This document shows positions 35,911 to 44,610 of a stretch of 57,127 nucleotides of DNA, one piece after another; position 1 is the stretch's first letter; each line of letters begins with the position of its first letter. The stretch spans positions 1 to 57,127 of the forward strand of contig JACRBX010000152.1 of the NCBI GenBank assembly GCA_016219225.1. The letters run 5' to 3'. The DNA is from Deltaproteobacteria bacterium. Its GTDB lineage: Bacteria > Desulfobacterota > RBG-13-43-22. A program made the translations under genes and the position numbers. The notes beneath the pieces are model-generated. The model was not told the DNA's origin. It saw nothing but the letters and a program-made list of their open reading frames with translations, and searched no databases.

Positions 35911-37848
35911 TTATCCAGGCTCCAAAAAACGCAGGTGCCCGATACTGAATTTCCCGTCCCCTTTCAAGGGAACGATTTTTATTCTATCGACTCCCCCGGA
36001 AATAAAGGCTTCAGGAGGAACAGAAATCCGATGAATGGCTAAACCGCCCTTCCGAACAGGAGGCGCAGGAACCATTTGGCGGGCTAATTCCTTTCCTTCT
36101 TGAAAAAAAATGAGCAGATAATCATCGTTATTATCCAAACTGATTTCCAAACCTTCGGCTTCATAGGGCCTTTCCAGGTCAACCAGAAGACCTCTATGGG
36201 AAATCATAATATTCCCGGCCTGATTCCAAGGGGTCCCCGCTCTTTTGGGCAACTGGATTTCCGAAAGGGGAACTTGAAGGCGAAAGGGGAACCGGTAATA
36301 GTTTAAATCCACCAGATGATTATATTGCCCGGTGTTGAACATCCAGATCTCTTTAAGCCTTCTCCAATTGAAAAGGTCCCCGCGAGTCAACCAATAGAGC
36401 TTCACATAAAAATCGGCCAGGTTCCGGTCTTTAATCTGGTTCTTCCCTGTTTTAACGGTTTCTAAATAACCGTCGGGTATCATCCTTTCAAAATGTCCGA
36501 TACGCCAGAAGGGATTGTCAATAGGGGGCAAATGGGCTAGCAGAGGATCGGACAGGGCCATGGCATCAATGATATGCACTCCGGGTCCGGCATAAAATCC
36601 TAACAACCCGGCATAGCCGCCGCCCATGGTCCCCCATAAAATCACTGAATGTCCCTTGCCCCGAATTTCCTTTCCCTTGTCGGCTATAAAGTGATGGGGT
36701 TTATCCTTAAACCGCTTTTCATTAAAAAGACCGGTATGGGGAAAATAAAAAGCTCTTTCATCGGCAATGCCACGTTCGTCTATCAACCCCACCCGTTTCA
36801 TTCCATAATGGGTGCCGCTGTAGACCGGGGAATAGGGCGAACTCAGCCCGATCAAGACAACCAGAATCACCATGGAGGCCTCTTTCCAGGAAAAAGACCT
36901 GAAGGAGAACCGGCCCAAAAGGATCACCGCCGACAATAAGGGAGCGGTCAGAAACCGGCCGCTCATAAAATCCCCTCCGATGGAAACCAAATAGGCCAGG
37001 TATAGGGCGATCCCGATAACAAGGGGAAGATGGCTTCGATCATCCGTAAAAATATAAATAACCATAGCCCCGAATATGGTTATTAAGGTCAAGGGGTCCA
37101 GGGAAAATGAATTCAAAAGATAATACAATCCCTGTCTGGCCAGTTCATATTGAGGAAGGCCTGTATTCAACTTGGCATAAGCCGTGTTGGGAAAAGGAAA
37201 TCCGTAATAGAAAAGGGAAAAAACCTCCCAGAAAAAAAAAGGGAGAAGCCCTAGTAAAATCATCGGCCAGGCAAGACTCTTCTTCACTTTCAAAAAGAAA
37301 TGGATAAGGGACGGCAGGAAAATCAGAAAAAGATCCAGCCGGTTTATCATTCCAAAAGATGCCGTCAAGGTAACCCAGAAAAGGTTTTTAGGTTTGGCTG
37401 GAGAAGAAAGACCGATCAGAAAAAAAAGAACTAATAATAGATGGCTCAAGGGGTTCTCTAACCCCGAGGTCGAATAATCGACATAGGCCTTTGACAGGAT
37501 CAAAACGATCAGGCCCAGGAAAGCCTGAAAAGGGGTTTTGGCTAACCAGAAAACAAACAGGAGAAGGGTTGCCAGGGAAATCAGAACAGAAAAAAAGATA
37601 CTGGTATAATAGACTTCCCGGGTAAAAAGATTCAAAGAAGCCATCGAGAACATCCATAAGGGGTGGGTATAGGCCTGGACCCGTTCCCCAATGTTCCAGG
37701 TAATCCCGTATCCATTTACAAAATTATCCACTGTTCTAAATGTAATATAAGCATCGTCGGAGATCCAGGCATTCCTGAGGACAACGCTAACAAAAGACAG
37801 GATAAAAAAAGTCAAAAATAATTTTTCAGTATTTTTCAAGGAAAGCAT
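35911..37848 (-). CDS. GT-C membrane glycosyltransferase with AftB-like N-terminal signature
   Basis: A 645-residue protein with about ten membrane helices and a soluble C-terminal domain of some 270 residues. The first periplasmic loop has ISDDAYITFRTVDNFVNGYG, then TWNIGERVQAYTHPLW. This pattern is shared with bacterial arabinofuranosyltransferase-like proteins such as mycobacterial AftB. The aspartate pair is the presumed catalytic site. Transfer of a furanose or similar sugar from a polyprenyl donor is inferred from family resemblance only. Confidence 0.75.
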   Translation of the reverse strand: MLSLKNTEKLFLTFFILSFVSVVLRNAWISDDAYITFRTVDNFVNGYGITWNIGERVQAYTHPLWMFSMASLNLFTREVYYTSIFFSVLISLATLLLFVFWLAKTPFQAFLGLIVLILSKAYVDYSTSGLENPLSHLLLVLFFLIGLSSPAKPKNLFWVTLTASFGMINRLDLFLIFLPSLIHFFLKVKKSLAWPMILLGLLPFFFWEVFSLFYYGFPFPNTAYAKLNTGLPQYELARQGLYYLLNSFSLDPLTLITIFGAMVIYIFTDDRSHLPLVIGIALYLAYLVSIGGDFMSGRFLTAPLLSAVILLGRFSFRSFSWKEASMVILVVLIGLSSPYSPVYSGTHYGMKRVGLIDERGIADERAFYFPHTGLFNEKRFKDKPHHFIADKGKEIRGKGHSVILWGTMGGGYAGLLGFYAGPGVHIIDAMALSDPLLAHLPPIDNPFWRIGHFERMIPDGYLETVKTGKNQIKDRNLADFYVKLYWLTRGDLFNWRRLKEIWMFNTGQYNHLVDLNYYRFPFRLQVPLSEIQLPKRAGTPWNQAGNIMISHRGLLVDLERPYEAEGLEISLDNNDDYLLIFFQEGKELARQMVPAPPVRKGGLAIHRISVPPEAFISGGVDRIKIVPLKGDGKFSIGHLRFLEPG

Positions 37849-37867
37849 TGATAGGTTTCCGAAATGT

Positions 37868-39622
37868 TCACCGGGACATCAATTTTTCCAGGTGTTCTTT
37901 GGCTTTAAAATTTTTGGGATTCAAAACGACCGCCTTTTCAAGGTAAAATGCGGCCTTTTCTTTTTCCCCCTTTAAGGCATGGATCAGTCCCAAATTCATA
38001 TACCCCTGGTCTACCGCCGGTGATAGCTGGATTACTTTTAGAAAACTCTTTTTACTGCTTGAAAGGTCATTTAACATCGCATAGGCCTTGCCCATCTGAT
38101 TATAGGCCGGGGCAAAATTGGGGGCCAGGGCAACGGCCCTTTTATATTCTTCAATGGCTTTTTGATATTCCCCTTTCTTAAAAAAAACATTCCCGCCCAA
38201 ATTATAATGGAACCGTGTGGCCTGTTGCCAGCGGTCCAGGGCGGCGACTTCGTCTCTTAAAGAAAAGACCGAAAGAATAAACAGCAGGACAGTCGGTACG
38301 GCTATTAAAAAAAACGGTTTACCTTGTTTCCGTTTCAATCGGTCGTATAGAGATAAAATGGTGTAGGCGGCGAAAAGGCAAAGAAAGGGTACGGCCGGCA
38401 ACCGGTAACGGGAAGCATTAAAAAAGATGACGACGGTCAGGAGATAAACCGCAATCATCAGAAAAGGCAGATAGGTCTGCTTGAGGTTTTTCCGGCTCAA
38501 AAACATCCCAACGACCCCCAAGGCGGCGATCAATCCGAAAGGAACCAGAGGCCAGGCCCGGATGGTTTGATAATAGGCATAGTTGGTATCCAAATCGTGG
38601 ACCTCATAATTCAGCCAGAACAATACAAATTTTTTTGCCAGTAACTTAAAGGCCGAATAGGGATGGGACCGGATATGATCCAAAGTCCGGAAGACCCAGA
38701 ACCGGGAACTTTCCGATGGGCTGAGGTTGCGATGGGTCAGGCCCCTGGCAGTGCTACGAAACAGGGTATGGGCAAAATCCGGTTCGCCGCCGGTTTCTTC
38801 AATGAATCCCTGATCGGGTAAGTCGGCCCTCTCCATTCCTGTGGCCCCCGGGCCGTTTCCATGGAAAAAGACTTTGCCCATATCGGCGGTAACTAAAACA
38901 GGATCATGAAATTGGATATAATTTCTCAAAGTGACGGGCAGGATCAGCAAGGAAACCCCCAAGGTAAACAGGAGGGCATAACGGATTTTTTTCCCGCCAG
39001 GGGAGGTCCAAAAAATCCAGAAAATAACCCCGGGCCAGATAAGCAAGGCGTTGGCCTTGGTGATGACCGACAGGCCGAGAATCAGGCCCGGCCAAAGCCA
39101 AATCAATGCGGAATGGGTGTTTAAACTTCTTTCCCCTGTCCACAGCACGGTCAATAGAAAGAGGGAATTCAATAGAAGGACAAAAGAATCGGGTTCCAGG
39201 GTCAGTTCGAAAAGCGTCAGATTTCCATAGAGCATCAAAATGACGGCGGCTGTCAGACCTACGGCCCGGTTAAAAATCTTTTCTCCGATCAGAAAAATCA
39301 GGATGCCATTGAAGCTCCCGGCCAGAAGCTGGAAAACGGTCATGGCCTCCCAGTTGGAACCATAGATCTTTTGGAGGAAAACCATCCCATAAAGATAAAG
39401 GGGGCTCAAATCCAGGAGCCGTTCCCCGATATCCATCCCTTTATTCAATTGGTCGGCGAAAAAAGGATATTTGAAAAAAACAACCGGGTCGGAGACGGTA
39501 AAAAAAATGAAGAGCTTGAGGGCAATAGCCGCGGAGAAGAGGAGCAAAAGGTCGATATATCTGTTTCCGGACAAGAAGGATTTTCCTTCCTGTTTTGACC
39601 GGTCATCCCCCCAACACCTCAT
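37868..39622 (-). CDS. PMT_2-like membrane glycosyltransferase with C-terminal TPRs
   Basis: A 584-residue protein with about nine membrane helices. ArnT/PMT-like features are the first loop and LTLFELTLEPDSFVLLLN. The C-terminal 130 residues form three TPRs (GNVFFKKGEYQKAIEEYKRA, then YNQMGKAYAMLNDLSSSKKS). It ends the minus-strand trio gmhB, this gene and the AftB-like gene, with gaps of 3 and 19 bp, so the three are probably one operon. Confidence 0.8.
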   Translation of the reverse strand: MRCWGDDRSKQEGKSFLSGNRYIDLLLLFSAAIALKLFIFFTVSDPVVFFKYPFFADQLNKGMDIGERLLDLSPLYLYGMVFLQKIYGSNWEAMTVFQLLAGSFNGILIFLIGEKIFNRAVGLTAAVILMLYGNLTLFELTLEPDSFVLLLNSLFLLTVLWTGERSLNTHSALIWLWPGLILGLSVITKANALLIWPGVIFWIFWTSPGGKKIRYALLFTLGVSLLILPVTLRNYIQFHDPVLVTADMGKVFFHGNGPGATGMERADLPDQGFIEETGGEPDFAHTLFRSTARGLTHRNLSPSESSRFWVFRTLDHIRSHPYSAFKLLAKKFVLFWLNYEVHDLDTNYAYYQTIRAWPLVPFGLIAALGVVGMFLSRKNLKQTYLPFLMIAVYLLTVVIFFNASRYRLPAVPFLCLFAAYTILSLYDRLKRKQGKPFFLIAVPTVLLFILSVFSLRDEVAALDRWQQATRFHYNLGGNVFFKKGEYQKAIEEYKRAVALAPNFAPAYNQMGKAYAMLNDLSSSKKSFLKVIQLSPAVDQGYMNLGLIHALKGEKEKAAFYLEKAVVLNPKNFKAKEHLEKLMSR

Positions 39623-39625
39623 GGG

Positions 39626-40195
39626 TTATGGATTCTCCTTTTTGAGGTAGGCCAGTAAGAGTGGTGTCGCCGTGGCCAGAGATTCACACACCCAATCCGG
39701 TCTGATCCTGGTTTTTCCGGTCAGGATTTTTTTTAAAGATTCCTCCCCTTGTCCGGTCTGAACCAGGAGGGTGCGGCACCCGGCCCGGTTTCCGGCCTGC
39801 ATGTCCTTCAGGGTGTCTCCGATAAAAACACTGTTCTTTAGATCGATATCCAACTCCCGGGCGGCTCTTTTTAACAAACCTATCCTGGGCTTTCGGCACG
39901 AGCAGTGAGCATCCGGATGATGGGGACAATAATAAATTTTTAAAATATTACCACCGGCCCTTTTAACGCCTTTGAGCATACGATCATGAATGCCCGACAA
40001 CTCGGCCTCGGTAACCATTCCCCGTCCGATGATCGATTGGTTGGTAATCACCACCACCGGCACACCGGCTTGATGTATTTCCTTCAAGGCCTTGCGGACA
40101 CCTTTAATAAACCGGAATTCCTCCCAGGATTTGACATAATCCTCCTGATCTTCGTTTATGACCCCATCCCGGTCCAAAAAAATTGCGCTACGCAA
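39626..40195 (-). CDS. gmhB: D-glycero-D-manno-heptose 1,7-bisphosphate 7-phosphatase
   Basis: A 189-residue HAD-family phosphatase. The nucleophile motif is FLDRDGVIN, motif II is VVVITNQSIIGRG, the zinc loop is CPHHPDAHCSCRKP, and motif IV is FIGDTLKDMQAG. GmhB makes heptose-1-phosphate for ADP-heptose (LPS core) or GDP-heptose synthesis. It heads the operon with two membrane glycosyltransferases, in line with a surface glycan role. Confidence 0.93.
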   Translation of the reverse strand: MRSAIFLDRDGVINEDQEDYVKSWEEFRFIKGVRKALKEIHQAGVPVVVITNQSIIGRGMVTEAELSGIHDRMLKGVKRAGGNILKIYYCPHHPDAHCSCRKPRIGLLKRAARELDIDLKNSVFIGDTLKDMQAGNRAGCRTLLVQTGQGEESLKKILTGKTRIRPDWVCESLATATPLLLAYLKKENP

Positions 40196-40350
40196 GAATT
40201 CCTCCCCGACCCATGAAAAAATTTTATAGTTCTCTCAATTCTGACAATCTCGTAAAAAGTCCATTCTGCCATCACCGAACGAATAAAAGAGATTATTTTA
40301 CTATATCCTTGAAAGGGAATCCAGACTATAGTAAAAAATAATCTATTCTG

Positions 40351-40609
40351 ATGCACCACGAAGCATGAAAATAGATCAGTCAAAGGCTTATTTAGGCACG
40401 GGTCAGGCATAAAGCCTGACAAACGGATTACACGGTTAAACCATTTCATTTCTCAAGAAAAGGGAGATCCCTTTTCTTGAGACCCGCTTCCACCGAAGGC
40501 GGATGTTGGTCATCCCTCAATCCAGACTTAACGGGATCGAGGGATACCCCATAGCTTTAACCGTGTAATCCGTGAAATCCGTGCCAAAAATCTATTTTCG
40601 AACTAACCC
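40351..40609 (+). repeat. composite dispersed repeat, locus 6, with a large inverted repeat as cassette
   Basis: ATGCACCACGAAGCATGAAA (40351-40370) matches the tail of module B and TATTTTCGAACTAACCC (40593-40609) is module A. Between them, instead of heptamers, an inverted repeat has perfect 18-bp arms: ACGGATTACACGGTTAAA at 40423-40440 and its complement at 40556-40573. Outer GGCACG arms lie at 40395 and 40580-40585. The left arm is split by a hairpin (GTCAGGC-ATAAA-GCCTGAC). Inside lies a perfect 14-bp stem (40451-40464 with 40469-40482). The 428-bp gap 40196-40623 holds no gene. Confidence 0.8.
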
Positions 40610-40623
40610 CTCACAGGAGAATC

Positions 40624-41280
40624 ATGATGGATTTTTTTGATTTGATAAAGGAAAGAAAAAGCTGCCGGGTCTTTTCGCCTGATCCGGTTCCCAGGGAATT
40701 AATCCAGGAGATCCTGTTTTGGGCCGGGAAGGCCCCTTCGGCCATTAATGTTCAGCCATGGGAATTTGTAGTGGTGACCGGGAAGGAAAAACAACGCCTG
40801 GTGGAAAGGCTTTTAAAAACCCATAAGGAACGCAATGTCTCTTGTGGACCGGGCACCTCGCGTCCCCTTCCGGAGCCCTGGATCGGGAGGCAACGGGAAC
40901 TTTTCGCCGGCATGAAATCTCCGGCCCTGGAAAGTCATCTTGATCTGACCACCTTTATCCCCGAGGGGAGTTGCCGCTTCTACGATGCCCCCGTGGCCAT
41001 CCTGGTCTGTCTGGACCATCTGTTTCCTTCCTCCCGCCAGCTCTGCCTGGGGATGGCTCTGGGGTATCTCCTGCTGGCCGCTCAATCAAAAGGACTGGCC
41101 ACCTGCCCTATTGGATTGATCCTGGCTTATGAAGAAGAAATCAAGGAGCACTTAAATATTCCCGAGGAAAAAGAGGTGGTTCTGGGACTGGCCCTGGGCT
41201 ATCCGGATCTTTCGGCGGCCATCAACCGGTTTAAATCCAACCGGGAAGATATCCATTCCATGACCCGCTGGATCAGTTGA
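40624..41280 (+). CDS. nitroreductase-family FMN oxidoreductase
   Basis: A 218-residue protein with the FMN-binding start (ERKSCRVFSPDPVPRELIQE), APSAINVQPWEFVVV and the C-terminal LGLALGYPD. These enzymes reduce nitro, quinone or related groups with NAD(P)H and act as dimers. GGAG is upstream of two adjacent ATG codons. It stands alone just after repeat locus 6. Substrate unknown. Confidence 0.88.
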   Translation: MMDFFDLIKERKSCRVFSPDPVPRELIQEILFWAGKAPSAINVQPWEFVVVTGKEKQRLVERLLKTHKERNVSCGPGTSRPLPEPWIGRQRELFAGMKSPALESHLDLTTFIPEGSCRFYDAPVAILVCLDHLFPSSRQLCLGMALGYLLLAAQSKGLATCPIGLILAYEEEIKEHLNIPEEKEVVLGLALGYPDLSAAINRFKSNREDIHSMTRWIS

Positions 41281-41362
41281 TTTCCATCAGGAAATCCCAG
41301 GTTTCCGGATGGAGCGCCTATCCGTCAGCATAACCCGGGTTTTTCAATGGTCTTTCCTGATG

Positions 41363-41393
41363 GCTGAAAGCTGAACGCTGATTGCTCTCATCC
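41363..41393 (+). repeat. lone period-7 array
   Basis: GGCTGAA-AGCTGAA-CGCTGAT-TGCTCTC follows a 7-bp period between the convergent nitroreductase and lipoprotein genes. Confidence 0.55.
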
Positions 41394-41397
41394 AGAG

Positions 41398-41829
41398 CTA
41401 CCTGATGAGGAGCCTGTCTAAAAACCGCTTCCCATAGGCATTCAACTTATCGGCCTCTTTAATTTCCAGCCATTGATTATCCGCGGTCAATCCCTTAAGC
41501 TGTATCCGGAGGGAAAGGCGTGTGCTCAGGGGGTCGGAACATTTTATTTCCAACCGCACCCTTTCTTCCGTTTTCAGGAAAGAGTCTTCCGGCAAGGGAG
41601 TGGTGAGGACGGGGCCGATTGATAAAAGCCCTTGATGTTGATCCACCCCTTCGAAGGGAAGGTGCTGCCTTTTACACTCTTTAATAAGCCGATCTTTAAC
41701 TTCCTCACAGGGGATATCGTGGATCATCACATTAACACCGGCCGGGACGGCCTTCATATGAACTTCCTTACAGGCCGTTGCGCTGACAATAAAAAAAGAA
41801 AATAAAATAAAAAGGATTGCCGGTCTCAT
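41398..41829 (-). CDS. hypothetical exported (probable lipo-) protein
   Basis: A 143-residue protein that I do not recognise. The N-terminus MRPAILFILFSFFIVSATAC resembles a lipoprotein signal with the cysteine at position 20, though the -3 residue is alanine rather than leucine. It overlaps the metalloprotease gene stop by one base, so the two are probably co-transcribed. Confidence 0.7.
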   Translation of the reverse strand: MRPAILFILFSFFIVSATACKEVHMKAVPAGVNVMIHDIPCEEVKDRLIKECKRQHLPFEGVDQHQGLLSIGPVLTTPLPEDSFLKTEERVRLEIKCSDPLSTRLSLRIQLKGLTADNQWLEIKEADKLNAYGKRFLDRLLIR

Positions 41830-42482
41830 TAATAGTCAACCCTGACGAAAGTTTGCGTCCCCTTCGGTTGATAACGGCTGCCCTTCAATTTCCCCTGTAA
41901 AGAAAGATAGGGTGTGATATCCCAGCCATAAGGACGGGAATAGAGAAGATTCATAAAATTTCGAACCGGCGTGGTGATGTTGGAATTTCCCCCATCAAAG
42001 TCCATCAGTCCCCCGTCGGCGGTATGGCCGAAAAAACCCAGGGCATGACCCATTTCATGGGAAACGGTATTGTCCAAGCCCCCTTTACAGGAGGTTTGGT
42101 TGGTATGGATCTGCACAATGGCCTGCGAAATCTTTCCGGAATTAAAAAAATAGGTCGTCGTTACACCGCAGGAACTTCCCGAACTGGTCAAACTGAAGGA
42201 AACGCCGTCTGAAGGCGGGGAACCCATAAAAGAAAAATTAACCGGACCGGCCCAGCGGCTGATGGCCGCTTCGGCCCCGGGGATACCGCCGGTGAAGACC
42301 TTTATGGTATTGGATTCCCACCGGATGGTATGCCCATCTAACTGATTGGCATTGTAGTTATAAAGGTATTGAAAATCAGTGGAAGAACCGCCTCCGCCCG
42401 AATTGGAACTTCCCAGGTCACAGGCCCAAAGGCCCAAGGCCAGGATTAACAGACATCCAATCTTTAATATACTCTTTTTCAT
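41829..42482 (-). CDS. matrixin-like zinc metalloprotease lipoprotein
   Basis: A 217-residue protein. I place the start at 42482 because it gives a proper lipoprotein signal (MKKSILKIGCLLILALGLWAC, processed at C21, followed by a glycine/serine-rich linker). Longer frames to 42587 run into tRNA-His. The metzincin motif HEMGHALGFFGH is complete (HExxHxxGxxH) and a Met-turn (GGLMD) follows. It would cut proteins at the cell surface or in the periplasm. The ribosome site is weak. Confidence 0.82.
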   Translation of the reverse strand: MKKSILKIGCLLILALGLWACDLGSSNSGGGGSSTDFQYLYNYNANQLDGHTIRWESNTIKVFTGGIPGAEAAISRWAGPVNFSFMGSPPSDGVSFSLTSSGSSCGVTTTYFFNSGKISQAIVQIHTNQTSCKGGLDNTVSHEMGHALGFFGHTADGGLMDFDGGNSNITTPVRNFMNLLYSRPYGWDITPYLSLQGKLKGSRYQPKGTQTFVRVDY

Positions 42483-42542
42483 CCACTCGATGAAAACAGA
42501 TTCTGCCAAACTCCTTTTTAAAATCATTCCTTTAAAAAAAAA

Positions 42543-42620
42543 TGGGGTGGGTGAAGGGACTTGAACCCTCGGCCCCCAGGGCCACAACCTGGTGCTCTAA
42601 CCAACTGAGCTACACCCACC
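42543..42620 (-). tRNA. tRNA-His (anticodon GTG)
   Basis: The minus strand folds into a full cloverleaf. Anticodon stem CCAGG/CCTGG encloses TTGTGGC. The acceptor stem GTGGGTG pairs fully, and the His identity pair G-1 (42620) with C73 (42546) is present. CCA is encoded at 42543-42545. Confidence 0.97.
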
Positions 42621-42638
42621 ATAATATTTTAATTTTTT

Positions 42639-42667
42639 ATTATAACCGGATGGCAAAAATCATGCAA
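42639..42667 (-). promoter_or_regulatory. promoter of tRNA-His
   Basis: Minus-strand TTGCAT (42662-42667), 17-bp spacer and a perfect TATAAT (42639-42644), about 20 bp before the tRNA 5' end. Confidence 0.6.
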
Positions 42668-42714
42668 GTTTAAATTTTTATGATTTCACAGAAAACCGTC
42701 ATATTCCTTTATCC

Positions 42715-42744
42715 TTGACTTGAAAGGGGTATATCCCCTATAAG
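42715..42744 (+). promoter_or_regulatory. promoter of the acetyl-CoA carboxylase fusion gene with spacer dyad
   Basis: TTGACT (42715-42720), 18 bp, TATAAG (42739-42744). The spacer contains AGGGGTATATCCCCT, a short dyad exactly between -35 and -10, a likely place for a regulator. The regulator is not identifiable. Confidence 0.55.
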
Positions 42745-42795
42745 TTCTATATAAATCCTGTTATTCCTGTTAAAAAATATTATTAAGGTGTCTCC

Positions 42796-44604
42796 ATGAA
42801 AGAAGAAGATATTGTTGAACTATTCAAACGCCGAACCAGAAATCCCTTTCGCCCCAGATCTTCCCAAATCATCCAGACTCTTTTTACTAATTTTAAGCCT
42901 TTCTCGCCCACCGGGGATTCCCTGATCTGTGGCGAAGCCAAATATGGCGACAAGAGACTCCTGGTCATCGGCCAGGAAAAGCCGACCCTGGATAAATTAC
43001 GCAATCCCGAATATACCGGCAGACTCAACCTCGGCATGCTTTCTGCGGATGAACATTCCCAGATCCTGGGGATATTGAAACAAGCCCGGACCATGGATCC
43101 CAATGAACTGGTTATATTGTGTCTCATCGATACTTACGGGGCCGATATCTCCATGACCTCGGCCCGTCGTTTTCAGGCCTATTTTATCAGCCATCTGATT
43201 TATGAGTTTTTAACCATCCCGATCCGGACCATCTCCGTGGTTATCGGCGAAGGGGGAAGCGGAGGGGCCCTGGCCCTGCAGGTTACCGACCGCCGGGCCC
43301 AGTTCGAAGATGCCCTCTATGCCACGGCGCCTCCGGAATCGATGGCCTCCATTATCTTTCGGGACGCATCAAGGATCCGGGAGGCCCTTCTGATCTCCAA
43401 ACCGACCGCCCAGGACCTTAAACGATTAGGAGTCATTGACCAGGTCCTTCCTGTTCCTGAGGATATAAAAGATGTCAAGGGATTTTCGGCCTCCCTTGAA
43501 AATTATCTTCAAAAATCCATTCGCGATCTTTCCCGTACCAAGATCCGAAAACTCCTGGAACACCGGGAAAAGAGGGCCCTGGCCTATGGGTTACCCCGTC
43601 ACCACGGAAAACTCCATGAATTAAAACAACTCCTGGAAAAACCCTTTAAAAAGTTCTTTTATAAGGTGCCGCCGGATATCCAGGTGGTCACTTACAACAG
43701 CCAGACCCAAATCCCGGACGACTATGCCAGCAGCGAGCCCCTGGAAATCAACCAGGAGTATATTCGTTGCGGGCAGGAGCGAAGCCCAAAACCTTCCGGA
43801 GGCTGCGGCCGGTTAATCAAATTGGAAGATTATTTAAAAAATTTCCAGGTCTGCCCTTTTTGCGGCCGCCAGAATATCCTGGATGCCGGCGGCTGGATTG
43901 ATTGCATCACCGATCGGGACACTTTTTTTGAAATAAACCGAAATTTGACGGTGGGCAGTCTGCTGGACGACCAGTTGATTACCAACTATTACCGGGAGTT
44001 TTTAGATAAACAACGCTCCCATTTTAAAGAATCCCTGGTCACCGGGGAGGCCCAGATTTTCGGCCAGCCGGTCATTCTGGCTGTTTCAGAATTCTACTTC
44101 AGCGGCGGTTCTAGGGGGGTGGCCTATGGAGAAAAATTTATACGGGACGTAGATTTGGCTATTGAAAAAGAATGCCCTTTTGTCAGCCTCTGCTGTTCCG
44201 GCGGGGCACGGTTGTACGAAGGCATCCTGGCCTTGATGCAAATGGTCAAAACCATCGCTTGCGTAAACCGCTTAAACCGCCTTGGACTGCCGTTTATTTC
44301 CATTCTCGGGGATCCTTCAACCGGTGGCGCTATTGCCAGTTATGCCTCCCTGGGAGATGTTATCCTGGCTGAACCCAATGCCCTGGTTATCTTTACCGGA
44401 CCCCGGGTGATGAAATCCAGGGGGTTCGATGTGGATGAGGGATTGATACGTTCCAATTCCCTTCAACAATTATCCGGTCTTATTTATCAACATCTGGATT
44501 ATTTTTTTGACATCCGCGGGATTCACCAGGTATCGGAACGAAAAGACTTAAAACGGGAGCTGACAAAATATCTGGAATTTTGCCGGAAGAATCGCCCCAA
44601 ATAG
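42796..44604 (+). CDS. acetyl-CoA carboxylase carboxyltransferase, fused alpha-beta subunits
   Basis: A 602-residue fusion. Residues 1 to about 250 match the alpha subunit (AccA), with VVIGEGGSGGALAL and YATAPPESMASI. A four-cysteine zinc ribbon follows (YIRCG...GGCGRLI...QVCPFCGRQNI, about 325-355), then the beta subunit (AccD), with GSRGVAYGEKF, CCSGGARLYEG and GDPSTGGAIASYA. The enzyme moves carboxylate from biotin to acetyl-CoA, the first step of fatty acid synthesis. Fusions of the two halves are known, but here alpha precedes beta. AAGGTG lies before the ATG. Confidence 0.9.
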   Translation: MKEEDIVELFKRRTRNPFRPRSSQIIQTLFTNFKPFSPTGDSLICGEAKYGDKRLLVIGQEKPTLDKLRNPEYTGRLNLGMLSADEHSQILGILKQARTMDPNELVILCLIDTYGADISMTSARRFQAYFISHLIYEFLTIPIRTISVVIGEGGSGGALALQVTDRRAQFEDALYATAPPESMASIIFRDASRIREALLISKPTAQDLKRLGVIDQVLPVPEDIKDVKGFSASLENYLQKSIRDLSRTKIRKLLEHREKRALAYGLPRHHGKLHELKQLLEKPFKKFFYKVPPDIQVVTYNSQTQIPDDYASSEPLEINQEYIRCGQERSPKPSGGCGRLIKLEDYLKNFQVCPFCGRQNILDAGGWIDCITDRDTFFEINRNLTVGSLLDDQLITNYYREFLDKQRSHFKESLVTGEAQIFGQPVILAVSEFYFSGGSRGVAYGEKFIRDVDLAIEKECPFVSLCCSGGARLYEGILALMQMVKTIACVNRLNRLGLPFISILGDPSTGGAIASYASLGDVILAEPNALVIFTGPRVMKSRGFDVDEGLIRSNSLQQLSGLIYQHLDYFFDIRGIHQVSERKDLKRELTKYLEFCRKNRPK

Positions 44605-44610
44605 ACGGCC

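Noticed and set aside
42483-42587. Longer N-terminus of the matrixin-like protein
   Set aside because: It would overlap tRNA-His and would hide the lipoprotein signal peptide.
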